From: Paramecium sonneborni
Lineage: Eukaryota > Ciliophora > Oligohymenophorea > Peniculida > Parameciidae
Assembly: GCA_905182985.1 (NCBI GenBank)
Contig: CAJJDN010000123.1
Location: 91,205 to 155,204, forward strand
DNA length: 64,000 nucleotides
Reading direction: 5' to 3'
Positions 45,784 to 59,917 of the stretch are shown piece after piece. The notes beneath the pieces are model-generated. The model ran no database searches, had not been told where the DNA came from, and saw only the letters and a list, made by a program, of their open reading frames with translations. The first letter of the stretch is position 1. Every line of letters begins with the position of its first letter. The position numbers and the translations under genes were made by a program.

Positions 45784-48700
45784 ATGAATTTTATTTTATA
45801 TGGAATTTGCATTCTAACTTTATATTTATAATAAGGCTTGGGATCTCCAGTTTGGACTTTGCTAAATGATGATTTATAACCAATAAGCACAAATTAAAGA
45901 ATAAATTAAGACCCTAATAATTTTCAATCATATCAATACTAATCAATATATAATATTACAACAAATAATATTGGATATCAATAATCCAGAATAGTTATAG
46001 AATTATAAATCACTGTAAAGTAAATAATCAATTTATAATAATAATTATTAGAAATGTTAATGAAAGATAATTTTTCCAATTGTTATTGTTTAAATATGGC
46101 TAATGATAATTAAAATTATATTTTTGTTTTGGATCAAATTTCAAAGCAATAAAACTATATTGAAATAGTAATTAAATTGAATTATGAACATCTTATTAAA
46201 AATCTTTAAGTTTTTGTCTTAAAATGTCATGAAAATTGTGCTTTATGTCATGATTTAGAATGTTTAAAATGTTAAGATTAATACAACCTTAATTTATTAA
46301 AACAATGTTAAAAAATTGATAATTTTAATAAATCAGAAGATTTATAAACATAATATTATCTTGGTTAACATTACTCTAATTACCTCTTATTTGAAAAGAC
46401 AAAGTTATTATTAGAAATTTAAAATGGATATCTCGAAAATAACATTTTAAATTAAATTACAACAAATAGGTCTAAAGAAATAATCATTAATTAAAATACT
46501 TACGCAGGACCATTTTTTTTAAATGAAGGATTGGAATATCCAAATTTAAACCTAACATTTATTAATCAAATTAATATAAGAGTAGAATTTACAATATTTT
46601 TACTCTATGAAATTTATGACTTAGGTATAATTTATTATTCGATCAATGGATTTGAGAATTAATTTTATATATCTCAGAAAAATATAGTGGAAAATTAAAA
46701 TTGCATGTCTACTTCATTCTAAAATTGTAAGATCTTAAAATTCTATAAATTGTTTTATAATTTAACAAAATTAGATAGCTTGAAAATTGAAGGCAGCTTT
46801 AGTTTACTTCAACAAAACGTAGCTTGGGCTTTTGGTGATTTCAAAGTATTTTAGATTTAAAGTTTATAATGCAAATATAAAGTTCATCAATCAGGTTGTT
46901 TTTTAAAGTGTCCACTGGGAACAATAGATGATAATAATTTTTGTTTAGATAGAATTAACCATAAATTTATTGTTTTGCATAATTTCGAATATTTCAACAA
47001 TATGGAATTTTTAATGAATAATCATATTTATCTGACACCTAATTAAACATTTTATAAATATGATAGTATTACTTATGAATTATTCTAAAGAAATTTATAA
47101 ATAGAAATTAAATTGAAGAAATAAATAGAAATATCTTTTAAGTTGATAATTGTAGATGCAAGTGTTAATGAATCACTTATAATAAATTTTGCTAATTTTT
47201 CTTATTCTTTTACTATAACTGATTTAGAGATTGTGAAAGCTTAAATTGGAGCTGAAAGTTTAAATGATTATAGATTTGAATTTAAAAGTAAAACATTTGA
47301 ATTAGAAAATTATAGAGGATTTTCTAAACTTTAAATAATACGTAAAGGATGTCCTTAACTTTAGTGTTTTAATTTTATATCAGAATTATTAGTGATATCT
47401 CCAAAATGTTCAAATGATTGTGAAGAATGTAATTAAGAATCTGGATGTATTGCACAATTAGAAGAAAATATGAATTGCCCATAAGGTTATATATATTCTA
47501 ATTTTGAGTGCCAATAGTGTGAAGGAAAATGTAATAGATGCAATAAAAATTAATAATGCCTGGAATGTAAAGAAGGATTTATACTTTTTTCTGGTGAATG
47601 TTACTTATAAAAAAATCATAAAAATTCAAGACTTTAACCTTTAAGATTGTGTCGAGATAACCCTCTATTTAATATTAATTGCATAGAGTCAAATTGTGAT
47701 GGATAATTCTAAGTAAGATATTTTAATTTGTGCATTTGCTAAGATGGTTCTATATTAAATTAAGATTATCAATGCATTCCTTGTAAAAGTTAATGTTTAA
47801 CTTGTATCGATAGTACGGCTAGATGTACATCTTGTAATCCTTCTGAAAATCGTATATTACAATCAGGATCATGTATTTGTTAAGAAGGATACTATGAATA
47901 AAATGGAAATTAATCATGTTAAAAATGTTTGCCAAAATGTAAACAATGTTAATACAAAGAATTTATATGTACTGAATGCTATTTATCATAATATAAAGTA
48001 CTTAATTAAAATGATTGTATATGTTAAGAAGGATATTATCACGACTTTATTAACGATATTTGTTTATGTAATTAATTATATTATAATAATAATAGAATGT
48101 AAAAATACATGTAAGAGTTGTCAAAATTATAATACTTGTATTGATTGTGATATATAGTAATTTAGAGTACTAACATTATAAAATTAATGTATTTGCTAAT
48201 AAGGATATTATTTAAGTAATTAAATATGCATTCCTTGTCATTATACATGTCTAGAATGCATAGATTCATCAGAATTTAATAAGTGTATTAAATGTTCTTA
48301 AGGTAGAAAAAGAAAAAACATGTATATGGATTATTTTGAATGTGTTTGTTAAGATGGATATTTTGATATTGGTTAATAATAATGTTAAAATTGTTAGTTA
48401 TTGAATAATCCTACAATAGATCATTATTGTTATACAAATTGTGGTGATGGAATTATATAATGGAATGAAGAATGTGATAATGGAGTATCAATTCAACGTA
48501 ATGGATGTCATTAATGTAAATTAACTTAATCTAAATGTTAAATTGATATTTGTTAGATTTGTAATTAAAAAGAATGTGTATAATGTTTTGATGGATATTA
48601 TTTAAGAAATGATTATTCTTGTGATTAATGTTCTCCTATTTGTAAAACTTGTAAATATAATCCATATAATTGTATAACTTGTGCTGAAAATAATCATTAA

Positions 48701-50452
48701 TGTTCTAATTGTCTACCTGAAAAAGGATATCATTATCATTAAAATTCTTGTCAAAGTATTTGTGGAGATGGTTATTTAACATAGGAAGAATAATGTGATG
48801 ATGGTAACTTATTAGATAATGATGGTTGTAATTCTAATTGCTAAATTGAATATCATTTTTTATGTGGTAATATTTGCATTAATAAACCTATTATGCATAT
48901 TTAATTACAAGAAAATAAATTAGATAAATATTATTCTAATCTAAGACATTATGAAATCACTATTCTCAATTATTAATATAATATTGATAAAGAATAATTT
49001 CATCTATCTTATAAAACAAACAAACAAATTACATAAAATCTTTATAATAATTGTGGCGAACTTAATTACACAATAAATAAATCATCACTTTAAAAATTTG
49101 ACAATCAAAAATTCTTTGTATAACTAAATCTTAATCAATCATGCATTGATTAATATCTAAATTTTGTACTATTTAATAATACTGTTGTTATTTATGAAAA
49201 ATAGATCTTAATTCTTAATTATTTTACAATTTATGATCAATTTTTCTCTCTTTTGGATTATGTCATTAAATTATTTGACTTATTGTTAAATACTTATAAT
49301 ATCATTTTTATAACTAACTTTTTCTTCATTAAATCTAATAAATACTTAGAAATATTATTTCTTTTCCAATTGATATCATACTAAAAAAAATTTAAAATTT
49401 AAAGCCCAAAATATTTTGAATCATTCTAAGAATTATTTATCCCTTACTAAATGATTATACCTTAAAAGATTGATTTTATTAATGAAAAAACTTAATAAGA
49501 ATTTCATCAAAAATTAATACTAGAAGAATTCTCTTTTATTTTTAAATAACATTTGATTATAATTATATCTATAGCCATATCTTCATCAATTCGTTTAATA
49601 ATCATAATTTTAATGAGAATTAATAAAAACCAAAGTCAATATTCTTATAAAAACATAAATTAAAAATTTATAAAGTATGCAATCTATTCATTTATCTATT
49701 TCATAAACTATTTTACTCTATCACTTTATATTGTATTAACACAAAATAATAATACTATTTAGAAAATAATGTATGTAATATCTTATATAGCTTGCCAAAT
49801 GAAAATCTAAACATATTTAAAAAAACAAAAATTAAAATTACGTTTTATTGTTTTATTAAATACTTCTTATATTTTAATTATTATGATGATGGCAAAAATT
49901 AAAATTTATTAACTATTATTGGCTTCCTTAATTATTGCAGCAAAACTTGTATTATCAATAATTGATAAACATTAATTTGAATTAAAATATAAGTTACTAT
50001 TAGGAAATCTTTGGGTAACTCATTTCTTTTTTGTTCTATTTGAACTCTATTCATCCTCTATCTAGAAACATGAATAATTTAACTAATTATTAGGAGGAGT
50101 AATATTTATCAATTATTTTATTATACTTTTTTTTTTAATTCTTGATATATTAAAAAATTCTCTTAAAATTATAAGTATCACATTATTATTATAAATTTAG
50201 AAACTTATTATTAGAAAATTAAGTAGAGAAAAACTATTTTAAGAAATAACCTCACATCTAGCTTATAAATATATCATACATTAACCCAATCAACTTAAAA
50301 ATGAATAAATAAATTATTAATATTTTTTAGAAACCTTAAAATTTACTTAAAATTAACTTATACTTTAATATTTTTTTATGTTTCTCTTTAATAGTATGAA
50401 TTATAAATTCATTTTGTTTATTTCTTTGAATTTAAATAAATATATTTAATGA
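45784..50452 (+). CDS. Large Cys-rich membrane protein with furin-like and DUF4215 repeats
   Basis: One intron, 48062-48095 (34 nt); about 1540 residues. Signal peptide MNFILYGICILTLYLQQG. The N-terminal 500 residues are Asn/Ile-rich and extracellular in style. From about residue 540 come furin/growth-factor-receptor-like repeats (CEECNQESGC, CEGKCNRCNKNQQCLEC, CKSQCLTCIDST, CQEGYYEQNGN). Two CGDG...CDDGN units follow: CGDGIIQWNEECDNG and CGDGYLTQEEQCDDGNLLDN (DUF4215, Myxococcus Cys-rich repeat). The last third has six or more hydrophobic helices. Paramecium and Tetrahymena have many such predicted surface proteins; ligand unknown. A short in-frame product from 47894 is a shadow. Confidence 0.8.
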
Positions 50453-51096
50453 TAGTAATCAGAATAATTCGATAATATCTGATAAATAAAAGTTCTTGTC
50501 GTCTTTTTTAAATTTATAATTTATTATTGTTTTATTTTGATTGAAATCAAAGTTTTTTTTGGAAAATACTATTACATTTAAATAATTATTCATTACAAGT
50601 TAATATTTTATTTACTTATTAGTTTAGGAGAACTAAAAGATAAAAATTTATCTTTTAATTTTTTATCATCCTAAAAAACTTTTTGAAGAATTGTCTTTAA
50701 AAAGTTATTATAAACAAAAAGTATTAAAAAAACTATTAAAATAATATAATTTATATTTAATGTAGTATTTGATCAATTATAAATAAATTTAAGTGTATAA
50801 AATGAATTATCATAATTATCTTCCTTAATATGCAATAAGTATTTCTATATTATTCTAGAACATATGAATAAACCATTATAAATAACTAAAACTATACCAA
50901 TCAATTATTAATGATGCATTTAAACTTACATTATTATTTAGTTTCTTCAATAAACAACATTTTTCAGTTTTTATTTCTATTTTAAAATTATTGAGATGCT
51001 TATTATTATATTTTATTGTTAACCTGTTATTTGTGACTATTTATAACTTTAAATTTTGAACTACAAAAAATTTTCCTTAATTTTCGAATTATTTAA

Positions 51097-51956
51097 ATAA
51101 CATAAGCTTAGAGTATAATTTAAAATAATGAGAATTCGTTGGATTTTTTTATTTGTTTAATCTCAACAGTCTAAATTAAAAATACTTTTAATAATTTAAA
51201 TATCTAATATATTTTATTGCGAATAATAAATTCAATTTAATTTTCTTTCTATTATATTTGCTTAAAAGTATTTAAGTTCAACTAATTCAAAATCAAGACA
51301 CATGACTTACTTAATTAATGACAGAAAATTTGATTATTATTTTATGATTTTTTTCTTATTAATTTTTGAAATAGGAGAAGTTACCTTGATTTTAAAAAAA
51401 ACCAACTTTATAATATTTGCCTAAAAAAATATGAAGACATGCATATTATTATAAATAAACAATAACTAGACTTCAAATATTACATAAGTTTATTGAAGTT
51501 AGAAGTATTATTTTAAGAATAATTTTAGAAATATCCAAATTATAAGTACAGAAAAGTAATAATTAAAAAATTGATCCACTCTTTTACTTAAACGTTATAA
51601 TTTTTAAGTCAAAAAATTTTTTGATTTTTGATATCAATTGATTTAATTTTTCAATGATAAAGAAATATTTGTTTCATTAATACAACACCAACATATGGCT
51701 TGAAAATAAATTTAAATAATTTGTTGTATTAATATAAATATATATAGGATTATCTTGGTTATGCTTCAGTACATTATTTTTGTTTTCACAAATAATTTAT
51801 AACTAATAGTATTGATAATGTTAAGATTATAAATATCATTTTATTTGATAGTAAAATTAGACTAAATGAAAAATTAATTATATATTAATTAAAAAAGGTT
51901 TTTATTATCAGAATTAACTAATAATATTAAGAGAAATATAAATAAATGATAATTTT
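51097..51956 (+). repeat. Direct duplication D, copy 1
   Basis: 860 bp, repeated at 52172-53031. It ends in the first 11 bases of the secreted-protein gene (ATG 51946) and is cut by the N run. Confidence 0.9.
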
Positions 51957-52171
51957 NNNNNNNNNNNNNNNNNNNNNNNNNNNNNNNNNNNNNNNNNNNN
52001 NNNNNNNNNNNNNNNNNNNNNNNNNNNNNNNNNNNNNNNNNNNNNNNNNNNNNNNNNNNNNNNNNNNNNNNNNNNNNNNNNNNNNNNNNNNNNNNNNNNN
52101 NNNNNNNNNNNNNNNNNNNNNNNNNNNNNNNNNNNNNNNNNNNNNNNNNNNNNNNNNNNNNNNNNNNNNNN
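51957..52171. other. Sequence gap, 215 Ns
   Basis: Run of N between the two copies of duplication D. The apparent open frames over it are artefacts. Confidence 0.99.
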
Positions 52172-53031
52172 ATAACATAAGCTTAGAGTATAATTTAAAA
52201 TAATGAGAATTCGTTGGATTTTTTTATTTGTTTAATCTCAACAGTCTAAATTAAAAATACTTTTAATAATTTAAATATCTAATATATTTTATTGCGAATA
52301 ATAAATTCAATTTAATTTTCTTTCTATTATATTTGCTTAAAAGTATTTAAGTTCAACTAATTCAAAATCAAGACACATGACTTACTTAATTAATGACAGA
52401 AAATTTGATTATTATTTTATGATTTTTTTCTTATTAATTTTTGAAATAGGAGAAGTTACCTTGATTTTAAAAAAAACCAACTTTATAATATTTGCCTAAA
52501 AAAATATGAAGACATGCATATTATTATAAATAAACAATAACTAGACTTCAAATATTACATAAGTTTATTGAAGTTAGAAGTATTATTTTAAGAATAATTT
52601 TAGAAATATCCAAATTATAAGTACAGAAAAGTAATAATTAAAAAATTGATCCACTCTTTTACTTAAACGTTATAATTTTTAAGTCAAAAAATTTTTTGAT
52701 TTTTGATATCAATTGATTTAATTTTTCAATGATAAAGAAATATTTGTTTCATTAATACAACACCAACATATGGCTTGAAAATAAATTTAAATAATTTGTT
52801 GTATTAATATAAATATATATAGGATTATCTTGGTTATGCTTCAGTACATTATTTTTGTTTTCACAAATAATTTATAACTAATAGTATTGATAATGTTAAG
52901 ATTATAAATATCATTTTATTTGATAGTAAAATTAGACTAAATGAAAAATTAATTATATATTAATTAAAAAAGGTTTTTATTATCAGAATTAACTAATAAT
53001 ATTAAGAGAAATATAAATAAATGATAATTTT
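52172..53031 (+). repeat. Direct duplication D, copy 2
   Basis: Second copy of 51097-51956, continuing into the intact secreted-protein gene at 53021. Confidence 0.9.
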
Positions 53032-54241
53032 GATAAGTGCAATTTTGAATGTTGTAAATTCTTATATTGGAGATCCAACATGCATTAGCTAAGTTACTCA
53101 AAGTACTTGTTAAAATCTTGGGTATTGTTTTTGGGATGGTTTAACCTGTTAAGTGGAAGATTGTTATAAAATTGATGAAATAGCAGCCTGTAGACCATCT
53201 GGATTTCTTCATACAACTGCACCAATTATTTGTAATTCATTAGAATTAGAAGCATATTTTTATTAAATATATGCAAATGTATGTAATGATCCAAGTGATG
53301 ATCCAAACGAATTAATTCAGCATTATATAAGATATTAAGAGCCTAAAAATGGATATGCTGATAAAAGTTTAAATGGAAATAATTTGAATTATTGGAATAC
53401 AAATGTTCCACAATATGGATCTATAAGTTAAATCTATACAATTTAAATCTTAAAGCAAGACATGTCATAATTAGATTAGACACTAGATATTTATATAAAA
53501 TACCTAACATTATTTTTATCGGATACTTATTGGACATATGACCAAGAGAAATCAATTAGTTATATGTTTTAATAATTGAGAGTATTATGATAAATATTAT
53601 ATAAGGATGACACAACATTAGCGAGCATAAATAAGAAATTGATGATTGGAAAAGTGTGGTAGATAGTGGATAACTTATTTGAAAGATTTAGAATAATTGG
53701 GAATAACTATACAGCAATATATCCATTGTATAGTATAAATTAGGTGGCTTTATCACGATTATAAACAGAGTTATCTGGTCGTAAGCATGTGGCTACATTT
53801 AAATGGGGTTAATATTAATATAATGGATATATTCAGGTAATGGGTTATGATTTACATTAATTTGGATTTGTTGGTTAATTGACTTAAGTATATGAAATAA
53901 ATATATATGATAATGGACATAATACATAAAGTTTGAATTATGGAATCATGTATACTTTTCCTTTTGATATTTCAACAATGTCATCAATATATCTTTATTC
54001 TTTTGATAGAGTAACTCTTTAAGAAACTTAAATAAGAATGTTAACAATAGGAAACTTTTAGGATTGTAATTATGATTCTACAACTAAAAAATCGACATGT
54101 TAAATATATCCATTAACTGGGAATACCAAATATTTTATAGGAACAACATTAAGTACTTGTGGAAGTATTCCAAAGAGATATAAATGTAAATAACCTCGTT
54201 GTTTATGGACAGGTTCTAGTTGTACAAATAACCCCCCTTGA
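53021..54241 (+). CDS. Secreted Cys-containing protein, tandem paralogue 1 of 3
   Basis: One intron, 53582-53605; about 398 residues. Signal peptide MIILISAILNVVNS, then a Cys module: C-x6-C-x5-GYCFWDG-x2-C-x4-CYKIDEIAACR. The module recurs in the next two genes. The rest is a beta-rich, aromatic region, ending with further Cys (CGSIPKRYKCK, RCLWTGSSCTN). Family unknown; probably exported or cell-surface. Only 13 bp separate its TGA from the next ATG. Confidence 0.75.
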
Positions 54242-54254
54242 TTATTTAAAAATA

Positions 54255-55355
54255 ATGAATTCTTTTATGATATTGATTTTGTTTTTAGTAGGCTTAGCTT
54301 CGAGTGCTGTGGCTCCAGGAACTGGAGAATGTAGTGCTTATACACAATAGATTGATTGTTTGAATTCTGGGTATTGTAAATGGAATGGATCATCCTGTGT
54401 GCTTTATACTTCAAACTAAGATTGTTATAGAATTGATGAAATTGGAGCATGTAGAGCAAATGGCAAATATGAATCTTTGTGCATGCCTTTAGATTTACTT
54501 AACATAGAATATAAAAATGTTTGTGGAATAACTACAACTATTGACTATAATTTTGTTAGATATCCAATTGTCACGACAGGGTACCCACATTTCTCAATTT
54601 CTGGTTTAACTCTAGCATAATTGAAGGTAGCTAAACCATAAATCAATTTCCTATTTCAAGTTTTAACAGTTAATATTCAGATTGCTCCAAATAAGGAATT
54701 ATAAGATATTTTGGATTTATATAAAGAATATGAGGTAACCTTTCAAAATGTAACAGTACATCCATATTACTTGGAGAAATGCTTATTCTAAACTTTACAA
54801 AATTTGAGAGATGACACTTAACCATTAAGTTCTACTGACAAATAAAATACTCTTACAAAATTTTGGAGTATAGTCTAAGTGTATCAGAAGAAGATGGCAT
54901 TTTATAGCAAACATTATTAAACAAACTATTATTTTTTGAATTTTGCTTAGACAACTTTTTCTAGATTGTACATTACTATAGAAGGATAAGATCATACAAC
55001 TTCATTAACTTGGGTTAAATATCAAAGAAATGGTTATATATAGGCAGTATCATACACTCCAAAATTATTTGGGATTAATGATGCTTTGACAGATGTAGTT
55101 TATATTAATGTGATTGCTGAAGATGGCATATCTTTTATTAATATTGAAAATATGGAAATTATTTATACTCAAACTACAGGAACTTTGACTAATATATCAA
55201 GATAATTAAAATTCATTTCAGATAAAACTCAAATTCCTCATACATTCTCATCAAGTTTAACATCAACCCCTTGTGATGAGATAGAGAGAACATGTAAATT
55301 TACACTCCCATCACCTTTAATAGATTCTTAATTTATTTTTTATATATAGAAATGA
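54255..55355 (+). CDS. Secreted Cys-containing protein, tandem paralogue 2 of 3
   Basis: Intronless, 366 residues. Signal peptide MNSFMILILFLVGLASSAVA, then the same module (GYCKWNGSSC, CYRIDEIGACR). Shared later blocks with paralogue 3: KFWSIVQVYQKK versus KIWSVALVALTR, YQTNYYFLNFAQ versus YQTNYYFINFAI, and GYIQAVSYTPKLFGI versus GFVMVYSYAPEQFGI. The end has a Cys pair (TPCDEIERTCKF). Unknown function. Confidence 0.78.
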
Positions 55356-55367
55356 ATTAATTAAATT

Positions 55368-56665
55368 ATGTTAGCTTTATTATTTTTTATCTTTGTTACC
55401 ATTTATGCTTAAACATATGTTGGACAAAATCTTTGTACTGCTTTAACAACACAAGCTGATTGTGGTGCAGATGTAATTAAAGGTAAAGGTTGGTGTTATT
55501 GGAATGGGTAAAATTTATAAGATTTATAATTAGCGTCTCCTGTGATACATTACCATGTTATCTTATTGATGAAGTAGCAGCTTGTAGAACAGGAGGATCA
55601 TTATAACCAGGTGGAGCAATTATAGATTGTGATTCACTCGAAACCTTCAGTTTATAATATGATAATGTTTGTTGTGATAAAAACCTTGGAAAATTAAATT
55701 ATGCTTTTGTAAGATTCACTATGAATTTTGATGGATTTGTCCATTAAACAAGCGATGCTATTTCTATTACAAGTTTAAATGTTGCTCTCAGTGTTAAAGA
55801 GATGTTCAAATTATATACTATAAACCCTTGGCATGTATCTATTGAAACAGACGTGGTTTAATTTTAAGCCAAATTATTAGCAATTTTAAATAAATATTTA
55901 GATTCCCCTACTAGAACAGTTTTGCTTACGCAATCAAGATCTCATCCCTTCTATTTAGAAAGAACAGTCTATCAATCTTTATAATTGCTCAGAGATTGGA
56001 CTGTTAGAAATAAATCTCCTAAAACCCTTAGAGATGCTATTCTACCAAAAATTTGGAGTGTTGCTCTAGTTGCTTTAACTAGAATGACAACATTCTAACC
56101 AAACTATTATTAAACCAATTATTATTTTATTAACTTTGCTATAATCCCTTATTTTAGAAACTAAATAAAAATGTAAGGTTAAATGCATACATTAACTATT
56201 GATTGGAGTGGTTATAGTTATACCAATAATGGATTTGTAATGGTTTATTCATATGCTCCAGAATAATTTGGAATAACAAAGGCTTATAGTGATGTTGTTA
56301 GTATTCGTCCATTTTTAGGAAATACTGTTGCATATGTAGATACTTAAGACAATTACGATAATTTATTTTATCCACTTAAATTTATTTATTATTGGTCAGA
56401 TACCTCTATCACAATTGTTCAAGCTAACCTTAAATTATTTGCCATTACCAATGATGCTGATCCAACTATTTATACAGATACAGGAGCAACCTTTACTTGT
56501 GATTCAGCTGCAAGAATATGTACTTCATCGGTTTATAATCCCTCTTCTAATCCTAACCTTCAAAAAGGATAAAGCTATTATATTGGCCTTGTCGATTCAG
56601 TAATTGATAAAAAAAGAGCATAATGTATCTTAGCTTATAATACTTGGACAACTGCATGCGCTTGA
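55368..56665 (+). CDS. Secreted Cys-containing protein, tandem paralogue 3 of 3
   Basis: One intron, 55508-55533; about 423 residues. Signal peptide MLALLFFIFVTIYAQ, Cys module (GWCYWNG...C, CYLIDEVAACR), the shared middle blocks listed for paralogue 2, and a C-terminal extension with CDSAARICTSS. Closest to paralogue 2. The intron interrupts the Cys module, and neither other copy has one there. Confidence 0.78.
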
Positions 56666-57246
56666 TAAAAATAATCCACATATGTTATTATTATCATTAT
56701 TTTTTTTATTTTTCTAATAGCTGAAATTCCTAAATTCTAATTTATTAAAGTTAATATATTGAAAAAAAATTCAATTTTATCATCTTTATATGAGATTTAA
56801 ATAATAAATTTTAGAACTATATTTTTATAATAATTATTTTTGCATAAGTTCTAAATATTGGAAATAAATAGACCTTTATACTATTTTTCAAAAATAATAA
56901 ATTCTCCTAAAAATAAAAATAAAAAACAATAAATTTTGCTTCTAAAACCAGAAATTCTGAATTTTATATATAGATTTGTTTTATAAAAATTAATCATTAA
57001 AAACATTTTTTAAAGATAAATATTTTAAAATAATGTCCATTTAAAATAATAAATAATTATTAATCTTCAAAAAAAAACAAAATTTTACTCAGTTGACAAA
57101 CATAAAATAATTAAATTCTAAATCAGAAATTCATTTTTTTTAATTCTTTGTCTGAAACTTCTATTGTAAAATGCCAAAATTATTGACTCACTTTAATATA
57201 ATTTAAGGATTATAAATGAAATTTTAGAATAATTAATATTATTATA
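56666..57246. other. Intergenic, no gene seen
   Basis: About 580 bases of extreme AT content following the tandem array; nothing recognised. Confidence 0.5.
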
Positions 57247-58815
57247 ATGAACAAATTTACATTATCATTTAATTCCAAGGAGTTAGAATTAAAATACTAA
57301 GAAAATAGATACAAATTTACTATTCCTGTCTTTAAAGGTATAAGCCTCATCAGCTTTATTATATGTTTTCTCAGATCAATACTATCCTTTATTTTCGAAG
57401 AATATCTAACTCTCTATATCTTTTTAGGACTTGGAATCTTGGTACTCATTACAACTTTTGTAATACTGTATTATAAAAAGTCTTGGATTGATAAATACCT
57501 CATTTTCATAAATCACATTTTAATGGTATATTAAATCACTGTCAATTCTGGCTATGATTTTTAAGAAGCTTATCTCTTTGGTTAAATGATGATGACATTA
57601 CATGTGGTTATTATGCTCATATCAGATTTCAAATGTGCCCTAATATAACTCATAAATAATCTTATAATCAAAATCATCATAGCTGAAATAAGTAATGGCA
57701 ACATATCACTTTAAACATATATGTATACCTTTTTGATTGCAATTATGGCCATCTTTGTATTATAGAGAATCAATAAATAATACAGGCAATCATTTTTATT
57801 CACAATTACTGATAACTCTTAAGGTAGTTTTAATATTATCATTAGAATCCTAGAAATGATTATTCCTTTATTGATTGATAACCCTTTTGCTTATTTTACA
57901 TTTGATCAGAATCATTTATCATTTTAAATAAAACTCTCAAATTTTTCAGATTTTAGTTAATTAAATCCATTCAAATAAAATTAAAAAAACTTAAAGGCCT
58001 TATTAAGAAAATATATGATTTTTGGAACTACTCTAGAAGACTTTATTTTCAATAGATTCAATACACATAATAATAAATTACTAGTAAACAAAATCCTAGA
58101 ATTAAAAAATTAAAAAAAACCAAATGAAAAATTAATCATTAAATATTCTGAATTCTATATTGCAGAATTAATGTTTATGATTGTAATTGATCAAAAACAA
58201 TAAGTTATACTGTCTTAATAATAAAAAATATAAAAATTAGAAAGAGGAATTAAGGCTTTCATTAATGGTATCAATAAGTTCTTGCAAGCTTAGCTTAACT
58301 TAATTAATAGATCAAATTATGATAATCACTCATTTTATAAAATGTAAACAAAGTTAATGTACATTTTGACAAAATTTTCAATCTCTAAAGATATTGAACT
58401 TTCATCTTGTAACTTCAACTACAAAATAAAAGAGTATATCAGATTATACCAAAAAGCTTATAATATTTAATTTTCCTATCATATAGAACATGATTTTTAC
58501 ATTATAACTATGAAATAAATGCTAAATTAACTGCTCATTAAATTAATGACATTTTTGTCTAGACTTAATGAAGATTAAATTTTAATAGAAATTTCTTCTG
58601 AACAAAATTATATTGACATAATAATTTATGTAAAATCTGTAGCTGCCTTAAATGTAAAAATCTAAAAAAAATCCAATTTCAGAAAAATTTTAAAATAAAT
58701 AGGACCATATGACACAATAATAGTCAATGAAGAAAGTAAATTTTAATATATAAACAGGTGTAATTATTCGTTTGTACAAAAATTTGGGAGGCTTGGAAGG
58801 AATGAATCCTATTGA
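57247..58815 (+). CDS. Six-TM protein with degenerate histidine-kinase-like cytoplasmic part
   Basis: Intronless, 522 residues. The first 190 residues hold about six hydrophobic helices (ISLISFIICFLRSIL, YIFLGLGILVLITTFVIL and others). The cytoplasmic part includes MLNQLLIKLMTFLSRLNEDQ followed by ILIEISSEQNYIDIIIYV, which is shaped like the N-box and next strand of GHKL ATPases, but the usual Asn is not clear and no phosphorylatable His box is seen. Call is tentative; it may simply be a membrane protein of unknown type. Confidence 0.6.
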
Positions 58816-59917
58816 ATTGTATTGATTTTTCTGATTAGATTATAATTTTAAATTATTTTCATTTCTATTTAAAATTTTTTAAATTAATCTTATAAAATAA
58901 TAATTGTTTTAATTATTCTATTAGATAATTAATTTTTATGATTTCAAAGCTCTTTTAGTTTTTGACTAACAAATTATAATTTTGATAAGTTTTTTATAGA
59001 TTCAAAGAGAATAATTAAGTTTATATTTAAAAAAAAAATATTTAATACGAACTCATTTTTGCAATTATTTTTACTTAATATGTTCTTCGCTAGATGTATA
59101 AAAAAATAATATTGGCTGATTTAATATTTTAAAGATAGAGTGCCGTTTATGATTATGGAAAAAAATCCTTCCAAAAGTTATTCAAATATGAAACTGATAA
59201 GATAAATATTTAATTTAAATTTTAAGTTCTAAATTTTATAGTGGGTATTAAATTTATAGGAATATTTATAAAATTAGTAACAATCTTGATATTTATAAAA
59301 ATTTCAAGGAAATAATTAATTTTCCCCATTTAATCAATATAATAATTTATTAATAAATGCTTATTAAATTGTAAATAAAGCTATTTGACCCTTTTCTTTA
59401 ATTTATTTTATATATTGGCTCAAAATAAATTTTTTTTTTTTTTGAAAAGCATCATCAAAATTATAAACTTAAGAATATTTCTTATAATAGTTACTCTTTT
59501 TCGATTAAAACCCTAAAATTCTGATTTTTAAGGCAATATATTGTAAATCAATACATAATCATTAATAAATTAATTAAATCTTTTTTCTTTATAAAATGGG
59601 AAAAAATTCTTTATCTTATTGTGAAAAAATGAGATTATTATTTTAAATAGAAAATTTTTAATTTTATTTATAGAAAATTGTACTTTTATCAAAATGGTAG
59701 ACTAAAACAATAATTTATATTTTGCTTCTATTGATATTTATCTTAAATTTGATTAGTATAATTCTGTTTAATAAATGAAATGGTTAATTTGGTTAGAATC
59801 ATTTTGAAATAGAAAAATCATAAAAATTTTTGATAATTTAATAATTAATAATAATAATTTGATAAATCATTGCAATATTGTGAAGAGTTTAACGTAATAT
59901 AATTTAAATATAAAAAA
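58816..59917. other. Intergenic, no gene seen
   Basis: About 1.1 kb of extreme AT content with homopolymer runs; no coding frame under the ciliate code. Confidence 0.5.

Larger units (their letters stand above)
50453..53020. other. Gene-poor AT-rich region with duplication D and N gap
   Basis: No gene seen on either strand. 51097-51956 recurs at 52172-53031 around a run of 215 Ns, so the true unduplicated spacer is nearer 1.5 kb. Confidence 0.5.

Noticed and set aside
51927..52203. Open frames over 51927-52203
   Set aside because: They consist almost entirely of Ns.
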